Origin: Phycisphaerales bacterium UBA1845
GTDB lineage: Bacteria; Planctomycetota; Phycisphaerae; UBA1845
Reading direction: 5' to 3'
NCBI GenBank assembly: GCA_002338715.1
Contig: DDIR01000079.1
Coordinates: 1-58,636 of the forward strand
Length of the DNA: 58,636 nt
Both the position numbers and the translations under genes were made by a program. The notes beneath the pieces were generated by a model. That model made no database searches. It worked only from the letters and a program-made list of their open reading frames with translations, and had not been told where the DNA came from. The number at the start of each line of letters is the position of its first letter. The first letter of the stretch is position 1. Positions 9,757 to 19,880 of the stretch are shown one piece after another.

Positions 9757-10837
9757 CGTAGCCGTTTTCGTACGTCGCGTATTCGGTTGAGCCGTCCTGC
9801 GGGCGGTCGATGTCGACGATGCTGCCTTTCGGATACCAGTAGTCGATGCGGCGGGAATTCTTTTCGCTGATGCGTTCGACGTGGGCGTCGAAGAACATCG
9901 CATTGATACCGCCGCGGTGGCGATAGCTCAGCGGGATGTTGGCGCCGCCGCTGGGGCTTCGTTTTCCATACGCCCGCGACTCGGTCCACCACGCGCCGGC
10001 GCTGGTGAACGATCCAAACCAGTGCGGTTTGAAATCGTGGTCAAAGTCGAGAATCAATCGCGGCGGGAGGTAGCGCGTTCCGTCGGCGACGCAGATCTTT
10101 TCTGCCGGCGTACCAACCTGGCCGACGCGACTCTTGTATTGTTTGACATCCACTTCCCAATCGGTCGGATTGCGCTTGATCCAATAGACCACACCCGCAC
10201 CCGGTGGAGCCAACGGATGTTCCGCGATGTATTGGCCCGGGTCGGTGTCCTGTCCCCATTGCTGAAAGTGAACCGGCATCAGGTAACTGATTCCGTTGAA
10301 CGCGCCGTTCTTGTCGACTTCATCGACGAACAGTTGATGATCGACCGGCTGCTCTTCATCATCACCCGGGTCGACGTAGAGAATCGATTTGAAGTTAACG
10401 CTGGTGCACTTGAAGTGATCCAACAGGAAGCGAAAGCGCTTCGCACGTCCGACTGGTAGCGCGGTGGATGTCGACATAATGGGCGTCATCCAGTCGTAGA
10501 GTTGAACGGGAATCGTCGGGTTGGCCATCGGTGAACCGTCGCCCGGATAGCCTGCGACCCAGGTGGCCATCCCGCTGGTGTTGCGGCCGGGGATCCACTC
10601 GTCGTTTTCAACGAAGTACGCACCCATGGCGTTGGCGAATCCGCGCTGCATGCCCATGCAGACGACGCCCTTGGCCTGCTCGCGGGCTTTCTTGAGACTT
10701 GGCAGGAGGATGCTGATGAGCAGCGCAATGATGGAAACCACGACGAGGAGTTCAACCAAGGTGAACCCTGTCGCGTGAATTGCGCCGTGGAGCAAACCAC
10801 GACGTGTCGGTCGTCGGTAAACGTTGATCATCGCCAT
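9746..10837 (-). CDS. Prepilin-type exported protein (pseudopilin, H-X9-D type)
   Basis: 363 residues from ATG 10837 (ATG 10831 is also possible; the frame is open further upstream). The prepilin signal is [10 protein letters not shown] followed by VVSIIALLISILLPSL. The H-X9-D element near the C-terminus is HRGGINAMFFD. A longer N-terminal leader (~20 residues) than usual precedes the cleavage site. The gene is monocistronic and convergent with the dockerin-like gene. Role unknown. Confidence 0.9.
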   Translation of the reverse strand: MAMINVYRRPTRRGLLHGAIHATGFTLVELLVVVSIIALLISILLPSLKKAREQAKGVVCMGMQRGFANAMGAYFVENDEWIPGRNTSGMATWVAGYPGDGSPMANPTIPVQLYDWMTPIMSTSTALPVGRAKRFRFLLDHFKCTSVNFKSILYVDPGDDEEQPVDHQLFVDEVDKNGAFNGISYLMPVHFQQWGQDTDPGQYIAEHPLAPPGAGVVYWIKRNPTDWEVDVKQYKSRVGQVGTPAEKICVADGTRYLPPRLILDFDHDFKPHWFGSFTSAGAWWTESRAYGKRSPSGGANIPLSYRHRGGINAMFFDAHVERISEKNSRRIDYWYPKGSIVDIDRPQDGSTEYATYENGYVIR

Positions 10838-11120
10838 GGATTCAAGTATCCCCGCCCGATTTGCACCGTGCCCTGCTGAAAACACCCCAGGCACCGTCAA
10901 ATTGTAGCACGAGAGGGCCGGCGAACGAAAGCGGTATTGGCTGTTTGGGACGCCGATTCGCCGATCAATCGGGGTTCGCTCCCTTGAAGGAACACCGATG
11001 GGCGGCTAGCATCCCCTCGCATCTGCTTTGAGGGCCCATCATAGCCGATATGCATGAAGTGAGATTCAAACCGGCGAGTGGCTCCAAACCCAGCCGGATC
11101 GCAGCGAGAACCCAGAACTG

Positions 11121-12149
11121 ATGTCTGAAAAATGCCCATTTGCCGGTTCGGTGCAGAACCAGCCCGCCGACTCTGGAGTTGGCGAATCCGACGCAGCGAC
11201 GCCGTTTAATCGCCTTCGACAATCGCTATCCGGCGGGGCGCTGGAGCGTATCGCCCGCAAGCCATCGGTGGTTCATTCGATCCTGTTGGCGACGATGGGC
11301 ATTTTATTGACGGTCTTTCTGATCCGCAGGGCTGGCGATCTGTCCACCCTGGGCGATGTCCTTCGCGACAATCAGAATCGCATCTTCGGGTTTTTTCTGT
11401 TCACCAATGCATACCTCGCGTTGAAGGGTTTGGCCCTTCGCCGCGCCGCGCTGAGTTGCCAGGTGCAGACTTCGCTTTGGCGAACGACGCGTACATTCTG
11501 CGAATCGTCAATGGTCGGTTTGATCGTCGCGAAGATCGCGTCGGACGTTTACAAGTACACGCGCGTGGGTGACGGTTCACGAAACGACAAGATCCGAACG
11601 ATACTGGTTTATCGCATCGCTTCGATCATCGCGGTGCTGATGTTGTCGGGCGTGGTTTCGATCATCTGGGCTGGCACCGTCTCCTGGCGATCCGGAATCG
11701 CCTGGCTCGTTCCCATCATGGTGCTCTCGATCATTACCGTCTCATTTCGCAATCGCGTGACGGGTTGGATCCGCGAACACGGTCGAATTCTCATGCAGAT
11801 TCTGCCGTTCACCATCGCGGCACTGCTGGCCAAGATTGGCGGGTTGGCATTGTTGTTGGGCGTGTCGCTCGACGGCGAGTTGATCCAGGTGGCGGCTGCC
11901 TTCCTGCTCATCGGATCGCTGGCGTCGATGACGCAGGTGCCCGCGGGCGTCGGCTTGCTCGATGCCGGTTACGCGGTGTTCCTGACCAAGTACGTTGGCA
12001 CAAGCGGCGCGGAAGCGGCAGCGTTTCTAATCAGCTTCCGGTTGCTGGGTCCGATGTACGTCGCGGCCCTCGGTGGAATCAGCATTGTCGCGACGAGTGC
12101 AGCCCGAATATGCTGGCAAAACGCAGTTCAGCAACAACAATCGGCGTAA
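11121..12149 (+). CDS. Flippase-like membrane protein (lysylphosphatidylglycerol synthase TM / UPF0104 family)
   Basis: 342 residues with about seven to eight hydrophobic segments and no soluble domain. It has the family-like C-terminal pattern VPAGVGLLDAGYAVFL followed by ISFRLLGPMYV, seen in LPG_synthase_TM proteins, which are thought to move lipid-linked substrates across the inner membrane. The aminoacyl-transferase domain of MprF is absent, so lysinylation is not expected. aroA follows 90 bp downstream but the two are probably unrelated in function. Confidence 0.8.
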   Translation: MSEKCPFAGSVQNQPADSGVGESDAATPFNRLRQSLSGGALERIARKPSVVHSILLATMGILLTVFLIRRAGDLSTLGDVLRDNQNRIFGFFLFTNAYLALKGLALRRAALSCQVQTSLWRTTRTFCESSMVGLIVAKIASDVYKYTRVGDGSRNDKIRTILVYRIASIIAVLMLSGVVSIIWAGTVSWRSGIAWLVPIMVLSIITVSFRNRVTGWIREHGRILMQILPFTIAALLAKIGGLALLLGVSLDGELIQVAAAFLLIGSLASMTQVPAGVGLLDAGYAVFLTKYVGTSGAEAAAFLISFRLLGPMYVAALGGISIVATSAARICWQNAVQQQQSA

Positions 12150-12239
12150 CCAGCGCATCAGCGCATTCCGGATTTTCTTCGAAAGCGTGATCCTTATCGC
12201 GGCATTGCGGGGCTTTGCAGCGCGCAGTATCGTCCTGTG

Positions 12240-13544
12240 ATGAAATCCAAACGCATTCAACCCGCCACCGGCCCGCTTGATGCGACGGTGTCCATTCCCG
12301 GGTCAAAATCCCTGACCAACCGCGCCCTCGCGATTGCCGCATTGGCCGACGGAACCACCACACTTTCAGAAGCGCTCTATTCCGACGACACCGAGTTGAT
12401 GATCGCGTGCCTGCAGGTGCTGGGCATTCGCGTTGAAACCGACATTGAAGGCTGCCGCATCGTCGTCCACGGCTGCGGCGGCAACATCCCTGCGTCTGAC
12501 GGCGAACTGTTCTGCGGAAACAGCGGGACCACGATCCGATTCTGCACCGCGCTGTGCACGCTGGGCAAGGGACACTACACGCTCGACGGCAATGACCGCA
12601 TGCGTCAACGACCGATCGCCGATCTGGTGGGCGCCCTTCGTTCCACCGGGGCTGTCATCGGTTATGAAGGCACCGACGGTTTTCCACCGGTGACGGTTCG
12701 CGGCGGCGGGATGCGGGGATCAAAGATCACCATGCTCGCCCCGCCTTCGAGTCAATACGTCAGCGCCATACTGATGGCCGCCCCCTACGCCTCGGGCGAC
12801 ATATTTCTTGAAATCAAGGAAACGATCAGCGCCCCCTACCTGTCGATGACCGCCCGCATGATGGAGTCGTTCGGCGTCTCGGTCATGTCGCGTATCAGCG
12901 ACTCGACAACGCGATTCGTCGTCCCCGCACCCCAGCGATACGTCGCGAGCGATTATGTCATTGAGCCCGACGCCTCCAACGCGTCGTACTTCTTAGCCGC
13001 GCCAGCGATCGTGGGCGGCCGCATCACCGTTGAAAATCTCGGGACCGAAAGCATTCAAGGCGATGTGCGCTTCGTCGATGTGCTCGAAGAAATGGGCTGC
13101 CAAGTCACGCGCGAAGCAAACAAGACAACGGTGCGCGGGCCCGAAGCGCCGGCTTGCCTCAAAGGAATCGACATCGACCTCAACGACATGCCCGACACGG
13201 CGCAGACGCTCGCAGTTGTGGCGATGTTCGCCGATGGACCGACGATGATTCGCAACGTTGGCAGTTTGCGGGTGAAAGAGACCGATCGGTTGTCGGCGCT
13301 GTCCAACGAGTTGAAAAAGCTCGGTGCCGGTGTGTATACGACGGAAGATTCGATTGAAATCACGCCACCGCAAGCATTCAAGCCGGCGAGCATCCACACC
13401 TACGACGATCACCGGATGGCCATGAGCTTCGCACTGGCAGGGTTGCGAATCGACGGCGTGGCCATCGAAGATCCGACCTGCGTCAACAAGACGTTCCCCG
13501 ACTTCTTCGATCGATTTGAAGCGATGTACGAATCGCGTGCTTAG
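12240..13544 (+). CDS. aroA: 3-phosphoshikimate 1-carboxyvinyltransferase (EPSP synthase)
   Basis: 434 residues, usual length for the family. It joins shikimate-3-phosphate and phosphoenolpyruvate in the shikimate pathway in the cytoplasm. Visible motifs are PGSKSLTNRALAIA (PEP and S3P binding), GNSGTTIRF, RVKETDRL (catalytic region) and DDHRMAMSFALAG near the C-terminus. A GTG immediately before the ATG could also start it. The 3' end overlaps the convergent CvpA-like gene by 4 bp. Confidence 0.97.
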   Translation: MKSKRIQPATGPLDATVSIPGSKSLTNRALAIAALADGTTTLSEALYSDDTELMIACLQVLGIRVETDIEGCRIVVHGCGGNIPASDGELFCGNSGTTIRFCTALCTLGKGHYTLDGNDRMRQRPIADLVGALRSTGAVIGYEGTDGFPPVTVRGGGMRGSKITMLAPPSSQYVSAILMAAPYASGDIFLEIKETISAPYLSMTARMMESFGVSVMSRISDSTTRFVVPAPQRYVASDYVIEPDASNASYFLAAPAIVGGRITVENLGTESIQGDVRFVDVLEEMGCQVTREANKTTVRGPEAPACLKGIDIDLNDMPDTAQTLAVVAMFADGPTMIRNVGSLRVKETDRLSALSNELKKLGAGVYTTEDSIEITPPQAFKPASIHTYDDHRMAMSFALAGLRIDGVAIEDPTCVNKTFPDFFDRFEAMYESRA

Positions 13545-15307
13545 TTTGCGACGAGGTTTTCACCGCGCAGGTCGATGGTGCGTTTGTTTCCACCGGTGGA
13601 GAATTTGACGGCTTGTCGCCCCTTGTCGAGAAGGAACAGATACACGAGCTGATAGTCCTTCTTGAAGTGCTGATTCTTGATCTTGTTAAAATCCTTGAAG
13701 CGTCCACCGCCCGATTCAAAGGTCGGGTAATAGGTCAATTCGACGAAGGTTTCACCACCAACATCGGCGACGGCGTACTTGCCGCACGCGAGGATCTTGT
13801 TTCCCTGATCGTCTTCGACGGTGTAATTCTCAAGGGTCTGAACGCTGAAGTTCAGCGCCCGCCCCAACGTGCTTCCGGCGCGCAAGCTTTCAACATTCAA
13901 TTGAAGCAGCGCCTTACCGCTGGGCACCTTCAATCCGCTCACCGGCCCACTCGACTTGACGGCGCCCTGATCCTCGAGCTTTCCGGTCAGCACACCCTGG
14001 GAGAGAATGCCCGATTGAATTTCCGTATCGAGTTCCTGAAACGCCGTGAAGGTGATGGGAAGGTCGCTGCCAAACCGAGACGACTTGAACTTCACACCGG
14101 ACACGCGCCCCCCGCCGCTTGAACTTGCCGAATTGCTCGAATCGGACGAAGAAGCCGTCTGCGTGGACGCGTCGGTCACCGGGGCGGCTGCCTGCGGCGC
14201 GGTTCCGGGCTCTTTCCCGGTCAGGATCGCTTTCTGCGATTTGGTGAATGGCACGTTTCCGCCGACCTTGTAGCGCACCTCGATGGGGTCGAAGTTTTCG
14301 GGAACCTCGAACGCGACCTCGACCCGATTGGAATCCGGCACCAGGAAAACCCTGCCGGCGACACCCATGAATTCCTGATTACCCGATTTCCACTCGCTGA
14401 CGTAGCGGCTTGGATCATCCGGATCGATGATCGCCGTCGCAGGAATAGACAGCAACTTACCGCTGGAACGTCCGACGATGCGAATCCCGGTGGGGCAATA
14501 GCGATTCTTGTCGTCGGCATCTTTGGTCTCACCCGACAATTGCAGGGAGACATGGACGAACATGTTGCCGCCTTTGGGATCGACCGGTTCAGCCGCATCG
14601 GGCGTGTCGCGTTGCCCGACCACAAGCTTGTAAATGTAATTCAACTGACCGACATCGGTGACTTTGATGTCGTCGCTCTTCACCGCGCGCGCCACGCCAA
14701 GAGGCAGCGTGTGGGCGTACGCAAGGTCGCTGATCAGATTCTCGTGCTCGTCGCCGAACGAATGATCGGGATCGGAATCACTGAACGTGTTGGCGCTCAA
14801 CATGCTCACACAGGACACCGTAAATTGATCGGGTTTCAAGATCAGCTCGGCTTGCTCTTTTTCCAGCTTGGTCGGATCAATCCTTCGATATCCGAAGAAA
14901 CCGCCAACCACTTCACCGGTCTGGGTGGTGGACACCCCCCAGGGCAACATCTGGATTGCACAGGCAATCACACCGGTGGTCAGGATCGCGCTAAAAAATC
15001 CAAACACGCCGCCCGCGACCCAGTCAATCACCTGAGGAAGCAAATTCGATCGCGGAATCCACATGTCGAGCAGCACCCGCATCACAATCAACGGGACCGC
15101 GAATGTTGCAGCCAGCGCCAACGCATGGGCATATTCCGGAGCGAATCCCATGAACAGCGATTCGGCGACGGCTTCATATGTCCCAAACGAAACGACCGTC
15201 GAGACGACGACGAGGACGCAGGTGATCGCTGCACTGGTCAACCCCTGGATGGCCTGGAAGTAGGTCACCGCCCCAAGGAATGCAACCAAGATCAATGAGA
15301 ACAACAT
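13541..15307 (-). CDS. CvpA-like multi-spanning membrane protein with large C-terminal domain
   Basis: 588 residues from ATG 15307, chosen because AGGAGG lies 7 bases upstream; the frame is open further 5'. The first ~170 residues hold four to five hydrophobic helices in a CvpA/colicin-V-production-like arrangement. The remaining ~420 residues are soluble, with a low-complexity Ser/Ala/Gly linker (~390) between two beta-rich parts. No catalytic motif is evident. It is the last gene of a minus-strand run behind the PilT-like and degenerate GspE-like genes, so a role in envelope or pilus function is possible but unproven. Confidence 0.8.
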   Translation of the reverse strand: MLFSLILVAFLGAVTYFQAIQGLTSAAITCVLVVVSTVVSFGTYEAVAESLFMGFAPEYAHALALAATFAVPLIVMRVLLDMWIPRSNLLPQVIDWVAGGVFGFFSAILTTGVIACAIQMLPWGVSTTQTGEVVGGFFGYRRIDPTKLEKEQAELILKPDQFTVSCVSMLSANTFSDSDPDHSFGDEHENLISDLAYAHTLPLGVARAVKSDDIKVTDVGQLNYIYKLVVGQRDTPDAAEPVDPKGGNMFVHVSLQLSGETKDADDKNRYCPTGIRIVGRSSGKLLSIPATAIIDPDDPSRYVSEWKSGNQEFMGVAGRVFLVPDSNRVEVAFEVPENFDPIEVRYKVGGNVPFTKSQKAILTGKEPGTAPQAAAPVTDASTQTASSSDSSNSASSSGGGRVSGVKFKSSRFGSDLPITFTAFQELDTEIQSGILSQGVLTGKLEDQGAVKSSGPVSGLKVPSGKALLQLNVESLRAGSTLGRALNFSVQTLENYTVEDDQGNKILACGKYAVADVGGETFVELTYYPTFESGGGRFKDFNKIKNQHFKKDYQLVYLFLLDKGRQAVKFSTGGNKRTIDLRGENLVAN

Positions 15308-15412
15308 GGCACAACCTCCTGCAACCAATCGGAACCGACTCGCTTCTCTCTTGATTTTATCCCCGTCGCAACCGCGCCCCAACACACTGGAACCCGCGCG
15401 ACCTGTTTCAAT

Positions 15413-17083
15413 CTACTTGCTGTCGACACGCAGGCCACGCATGACCTCGGCCATACTCGTCTGCCCCGCGATGACCTTGAGCAAGCCCTCTTCCTGAAGG
15501 TACCGCATTTTTTCGGAACGGGCCTGCGATTTGATCTGGTTGGCAGTCGCGCCGCTGGCGATCAACTTGCGAAGTGCGTCACTGATCACGAGCAATTCAA
15601 ACACACCCGTCCGACCGACGTAGCGACTGTTCTGGCACGTCTGGCAAATGATCTCCCGCCCTTTCTTATCAAGGATGGGTTCGCTGGGCGGGCGATAGAA
15701 ATGCTCAATCTTGTCGACCGGCAGGTTGGCTTTGCGGAGCAATTGTTCGTCGGGCTGATACGCTTCGCGACAGGCATTGCAAAGCACCCGCAGCAAGCGC
15801 TGCCCCACCACCGCAACAAGCACCTCTGCGACTGGTTTGGGATCTTCCACCAAGGCGATCAATCGGGCGATTGCGTCAAACGTACTGGACGCTCGCATCG
15901 TCATGTAGATTTTTTTCTCACGGGCCGCCCGCGTCGCAATCTGCGCCGTCTCGCGGTCTTCGCACTGATCGACCATGACGATGTCCGGTTCGCGACGAAG
16001 CACCGTTTGCAACGCACGGGCATAGCTGACATCGTCCGACGCCCCACCGTGCTTCTGCTGGGTGATGTTGTCCAGCTTCATCATCGGATTGGTTTCGAGC
16101 GAATAGATATTTTGCAAATAGGCATCATGCGAACGCAGCGTCGCGTATTGCGTGGTCGAAATCCCGGACTCGGCTGGTCCTGCAAACAACACCAACCCGG
16201 TATCAAGGGCCAGCACTTCCTGGAACTTCGCCAGGCGTTTCTCGTCGAAGCCCAACTCTTCAGGTTTGAGCAGCGTGCCAGTCCGACTTGTCTTCAAACG
16301 CAACCGCTCGCCCTTGGTGGATCCGGATGTCCGCACCTCCAAGCCGCCTGGTTTCTGACCGCCGCCGAGCAAACCGGCTGACAGCGAACCGGTCTGAGGT
16401 CGGCGCTTCTCATCAACATTCAGCCCGCAGGCACGTTTGAGGAACGCCATCGCCTGGTCAGCCGTCTCGCGCGTCAGCACGCCTTCCTGCTCAAACACGA
16501 CGCCGTCGATCTTGTAGATCACCCGAACACCATCATCCCCAATGACGATGTCGGCATCGCTGGCCCGCTTCCACATCAAATCGAACAGCAGGTCCTGCGT
16601 GGCATCGAACTCGTCGGCTTCGACCGGGTCGGTGGGTTTTTCGATGGGCTTCTTGTCGGGTCCGATCAGCTTGACGCGAATGCCTTTGTCGGTTTTCTTT
16701 TCCTTGTTGCCTTTGAGCGACGCGATCACCCGCTTGAAGTGACCGATGGTCATCACGTGGTTGTTCGGTGCCAAACGCCCGTTGCGATGCACGACATAGG
16801 CGATCAACGTACCGCCGGCTAGGATGATCCAGAACGCCAACCCGAGGTAATACGCGTTGAGCTTCCAGGGGAAGATAAGCATGATCGCGACGCCGCCCAG
16901 ACCGCCGGCGAGCACCACGCTGTTCCACATCTCCCGCTTGGTCTTGACCCGATCGGCATCGCGATCGACCCATTGCGCCGCAAACGCCCACGCGATAAAG
17001 ACCAATAGAAAAGAGATGATTTTAAAGAAGCTGAAGTAGGGGCTGATTGCCGCCAACGTAGGTTCGAAAAGTATTGAATGCAT
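15413..17083 (-). CDS. Membrane-anchored GspE/PilB-like protein with degenerate ATPase motifs
   Basis: 556 residues from ATG 17083 (a TTG at 17137 is in frame but lacks a ribosome-binding site). The N-terminus has three hydrophobic segments within ~120 residues, unusual for this cytoplasmic family. The rest aligns with GspE/PilB, including both zinc pairs (LCNAC and CQTC) and the VGRTGVFELL region. The nucleotide motifs are all changed: Walker A reads GPAESGISTT (Lys replaced by Ile), the Asp box reads ETNP, Walker B reads VMVDQCED where GEIRD is expected, and the His box reads TMRAS where TLHT is expected. It probably does not hydrolyse ATP. The intact PilT-like gene lies directly upstream. 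Confidence 0.88.
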   Translation of the reverse strand: MHSILFEPTLAAISPYFSFFKIISFLLVFIAWAFAAQWVDRDADRVKTKREMWNSVVLAGGLGGVAIMLIFPWKLNAYYLGLAFWIILAGGTLIAYVVHRNGRLAPNNHVMTIGHFKRVIASLKGNKEKKTDKGIRVKLIGPDKKPIEKPTDPVEADEFDATQDLLFDLMWKRASDADIVIGDDGVRVIYKIDGVVFEQEGVLTRETADQAMAFLKRACGLNVDEKRRPQTGSLSAGLLGGGQKPGGLEVRTSGSTKGERLRLKTSRTGTLLKPEELGFDEKRLAKFQEVLALDTGLVLFAGPAESGISTTQYATLRSHDAYLQNIYSLETNPMMKLDNITQQKHGGASDDVSYARALQTVLRREPDIVMVDQCEDRETAQIATRAAREKKIYMTMRASSTFDAIARLIALVEDPKPVAEVLVAVVGQRLLRVLCNACREAYQPDEQLLRKANLPVDKIEHFYRPPSEPILDKKGREIICQTCQNSRYVGRTGVFELLVISDALRKLIASGATANQIKSQARSEKMRYLQEEGLLKVIAGQTSMAEVMRGLRVDSK

Positions 17084-17174
17084 GGCACCTGGTGGGTGGA
17101 AAGGAAACGGTCCGACGCGTGTACCCACGTCGACCAAACGCTAACCCAATAGAACACGCGAAGATTAACCGCAT

Positions 17175-18347
17175 CTAACCGATGATGCCACTGCCCGAGA
17201 TATTGATTCCCTTAAGCTTCATTTTGAGTTCCTCGGCATTGGGGGCAGCCGCATAGGCGGTTTCCTGGCTGATGTATTCCTCCTCAACCAACTTCCTCAA
17301 CGACTCGTTGAAGTCCAGCATCCCTTCGCCATAGGAACTTTTGACCACGCCAAGGATGTCCGAATCCCGGCCGTCGGCGATGAGCTTGCGGACCGTCGCA
17401 TTCACCACGCAGACCTCCACGCAGGGGACGCGGGGCACGTCGGGCCGAATCGTCTTGAGCAACTTCTGGCAAACGATGCCCTGCAGGTTGAACACCAGCG
17501 AACTGCGGATCAGCGCCCGGGCGTTTTCGGGGAACAATTCCAGAACGCGGGTGATCGTACCGGCTGTTCCGTTGGCGTGAACCGTTCCGAACACAAGGTG
17601 GCCCGACTCGGCTGCATGCAGCGCGGCAGCGAAAGTTTCCTGGTCACGCATCTCACCGATGAGCACGACGTCCGGGTCCTGTCGCATCAGGTACTTCAGC
17701 GCGGCATGGAAGTCATGCACGTCGATTCCCACTTCGCGCTGATTGATGAATGATTTCTTGTCTGTGTATTGAAATTCGATCGGATCTTCGAGTGTCACAA
17801 TGTGGCACGATCGGGTCTTGTTGATCTGCTCCATCATCGCGGCGATCGTTGTACTCTTACCGCTACCCGTGATACCCGACACCAGCACCAAACCCTGATG
17901 ATGCTGGGCGAGTCTTTCCAACACGGGCGGGAGATGCAACTGCGAGTAATCCAGAATCTCCGACGAGATGCGGCGGGCGGCCATCGACATGAGACCGCGC
18001 TGCAAGAACACGTTGATTCTGAATCGCGATCCACCAATGGCCTGATGGGCAAAGTCCATCGCGCCGTTTGCGTGAAACTTGGTCTTCTGATCTTCGGTCA
18101 TGATGTCGAAGATCAAGCCGCGAATTTTTTCGTCACTCATCGGACCAGTCGACATCGACTTGAGTCCGCCACGAACGCGAACCTTTGCCGCGGAACCGGC
18201 TTTGAAGTGCAGGTCCGATCCGCCCATCTTTTCCATGGCGCGAAACAGCTTGTCGATCTTCGGCGCAGACGTCTTCTCTGTCCCGGAATCGTCGCCGTCA
18301 ATATCGAGGGCTTCCGCCCCATTCTGGATTTCATCAATATCTGACAC
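17175..18347 (-). CDS. pilT: PilT-like twitching-motility ATPase
   Basis: 390 residues from GTG 18347, preferred because GGAGATAAC directly precedes it; ATG 18404 is in frame but has no ribosome-binding site. Intact motifs are Walker A SGITGSGKSTT, Asp box TLEDPIEF, Walker B DPDVVLIGEMRD and His box GTVHAN. PilT hexamers power type IV pilus retraction at the inner membrane. The C-terminus is longer than a minimal PilT, so a PilU-like variant is possible. It is first in the run with the degenerate GspE-like and CvpA-like genes; no other pilus assembly gene lies in the window. Confidence 0.92.
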   Translation of the reverse strand: MSDIDEIQNGAEALDIDGDDSGTEKTSAPKIDKLFRAMEKMGGSDLHFKAGSAAKVRVRGGLKSMSTGPMSDEKIRGLIFDIMTEDQKTKFHANGAMDFAHQAIGGSRFRINVFLQRGLMSMAARRISSEILDYSQLHLPPVLERLAQHHQGLVLVSGITGSGKSTTIAAMMEQINKTRSCHIVTLEDPIEFQYTDKKSFINQREVGIDVHDFHAALKYLMRQDPDVVLIGEMRDQETFAAALHAAESGHLVFGTVHANGTAGTITRVLELFPENARALIRSSLVFNLQGIVCQKLLKTIRPDVPRVPCVEVCVVNATVRKLIADGRDSDILGVVKSSYGEGMLDFNESLRKLVEEEYISQETAYAAAPNAEELKMKLKGINISGSGIIG

Positions 18348-18758
18348 GTTATCTCCAGCCAATGATTTACTACGCTGCGGGCAGGGCAAATTCGCCTGAC
18401 TCATCGCTGTGCGAAAGGCACTTCATTTTAGAGGTTCGGTGGGTCCGTTCAAGTACGCCTTAAACCAAATGCCTTTCGCCCATTCTTCCATCATCACAAC
18501 CCACCAACGCGACAACTTCCGACAACCCTGAACCGTCGCCGGGCGGTTTGCGGAATATTCAACCCCAGCCGATTCGACAGATTCAAGTGTGCGCGAATAC
18601 GATTGTTCGTTGTGGGCGGGCTGGCTGGTTGGCGCAAGTGCGTTCGCCGCGGATGGGTTGCGGGCGATCAGGCGAGCGCGGATTCAGCCGTGAGTTGAAT
18701 ATATCCGTGATCGAGGAAATCCAAGCCGAGTAACAACGTCATATCGAAGGTATCAGGA
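18348..18758. other. Intergenic region between divergent pilT-like and pseudopilin genes
   Basis: This 411-bp stretch separates two divergently read genes and should carry both promoters. The part to 18404 is in frame with the pilT-like gene and may be coding if ATG 18404 is used. I see no hairpin, repeat or RNA gene. Confidence 0.4.
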
Positions 18759-19655
18759 ATGCACAGATTTCCAGAATTGGACGCCGCGGATGACAATGAT
18801 CTTGGGCGATCGGGATTCACCCTCGTCGAATTGCTGGTGGTCGTCTCAATCATCGCCCTTTTGATCGCGATCCTGCTGCCCTCGCTCAAACGCGCCCGCG
18901 AACAAAGCAAGCTCGTCGTCTGCAAAAGCAACCTCCACCAGATCGGCACCGGCATCCAACTGTACGCGCAGGACAATCTCGGTTTGATCCCCCGCGGACC
19001 AGACCCCGTGATCCCCATCGACCTCGGCGGAAACCACTTGGCCACCAACCAACTCTGGCTGGGCAACAACGCGAGCTTCGTGTCGATGTTCTCGCAATGC
19101 CAGTTCACCGGCTTGGGGATGTTGCACAGCACGACGCTGCCGGATTTGAATTTGTTCTTCTGCCCATCGGACAACAGCTTCAACCGCACGGAGGAGTCGC
19201 CGAAGATTCCGACGTCGCGCCCCAACGAAATCGACTGCGCGACCAACACGGCGTACACCGACGACGGGTTCGGGTCGTATCAATACCGCCAGCTCGACCA
19301 ACTGCCGAACAACGCATCCACCGGCAACCTCGACCGCCTCGGCTTTCACGTGATCGACGGCATCAAGGTGAACGTCACGGCGCTGGCCCTGGACACCAAC
19401 GCCCTTGGATTGGATGAGGATTCGCACCACACCAACCACAAGGGCGAGTTTTGCAACGTGCTGTTTCGGGACGCGTCGGTCTCAACGTTTCGCAATCGCG
19501 ACAACGTCCTCGGCCTGTCGCGCGAAGTCTTCGAGCAAGCCGCCATCGGCAACCTGCAAGCCATCTTCGACGCCATGGACCAACTGCTAATCAATGCCGA
19601 CTTCGCCTACGGCAGTTCACCCCACGACGCCCCGAGCATTCAGACGGCCAGATAG
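18759..19655 (+). CDS. Prepilin-type exported protein (pseudopilin)
   Basis: 298 residues. The N-terminus carries [11 protein letters not shown] and the hydrophobic helix [16 protein letters not shown]. The His-to-Asp element near the C-terminus (HKGEFCNVLFRD) has ten rather than nine spacer residues. Several Cys in the body suggest disulfides. GAAGG lies upstream of the ATG. It is divergent from the PilT-like gene; its use by that system is not shown. Confidence 0.9.
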   Translation: MHRFPELDAADDNDLGRSGFTLVELLVVVSIIALLIAILLPSLKRAREQSKLVVCKSNLHQIGTGIQLYAQDNLGLIPRGPDPVIPIDLGGNHLATNQLWLGNNASFVSMFSQCQFTGLGMLHSTTLPDLNLFFCPSDNSFNRTEESPKIPTSRPNEIDCATNTAYTDDGFGSYQYRQLDQLPNNASTGNLDRLGFHVIDGIKVNVTALALDTNALGLDEDSHHTNHKGEFCNVLFRDASVSTFRNRDNVLGLSREVFEQAAIGNLQAIFDAMDQLLINADFAYGSSPHDAPSIQTAR

Positions 19656-19730
19656 CCAAAGCAACCAAGGCCGCCGAAGCGGTGGCGACGCACCAACACC
19701 CACAGGCAATTCGCAGTTACCGCCCGGTCG

Positions 19731-19768
19731 TCATTCCCGCGAAAGCGGGAATCCAGATGCAGGAATGA
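19731..19768. repeat. dRS3-like palindrome (ATTCCC-N8-GGGAAT), left copy
   Basis: A core stem ATTCCCGC / GCGGGAAT with loop GAAA lies at 19733-19752. A longer outer match (GTCATTCC and GGAATGAC) extends around it. The core fits the dRS3/REP-type consensus known from Neisseria and other bacteria. A second copy lies at 22251, so the pair brackets a lower-GC segment. Confidence 0.75.
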
Positions 19769-19880
19769 CAGTATAAGAGGTACACAATTCGCTACTGCCT
19801 GAATTGTTATTAGCTGTCCTCAACTATTTTGATTATTCTAGTGCGTAGTGAAAAGGTCTTGTTTAGTGAATGCGTGGCCC

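Noticed and set aside
13613..15298. Plus-strand frames opposite the CvpA-like gene
   Set aside because: Antisense shadows; the minus-strand gene has a strong ribosome-binding site and membrane helices.
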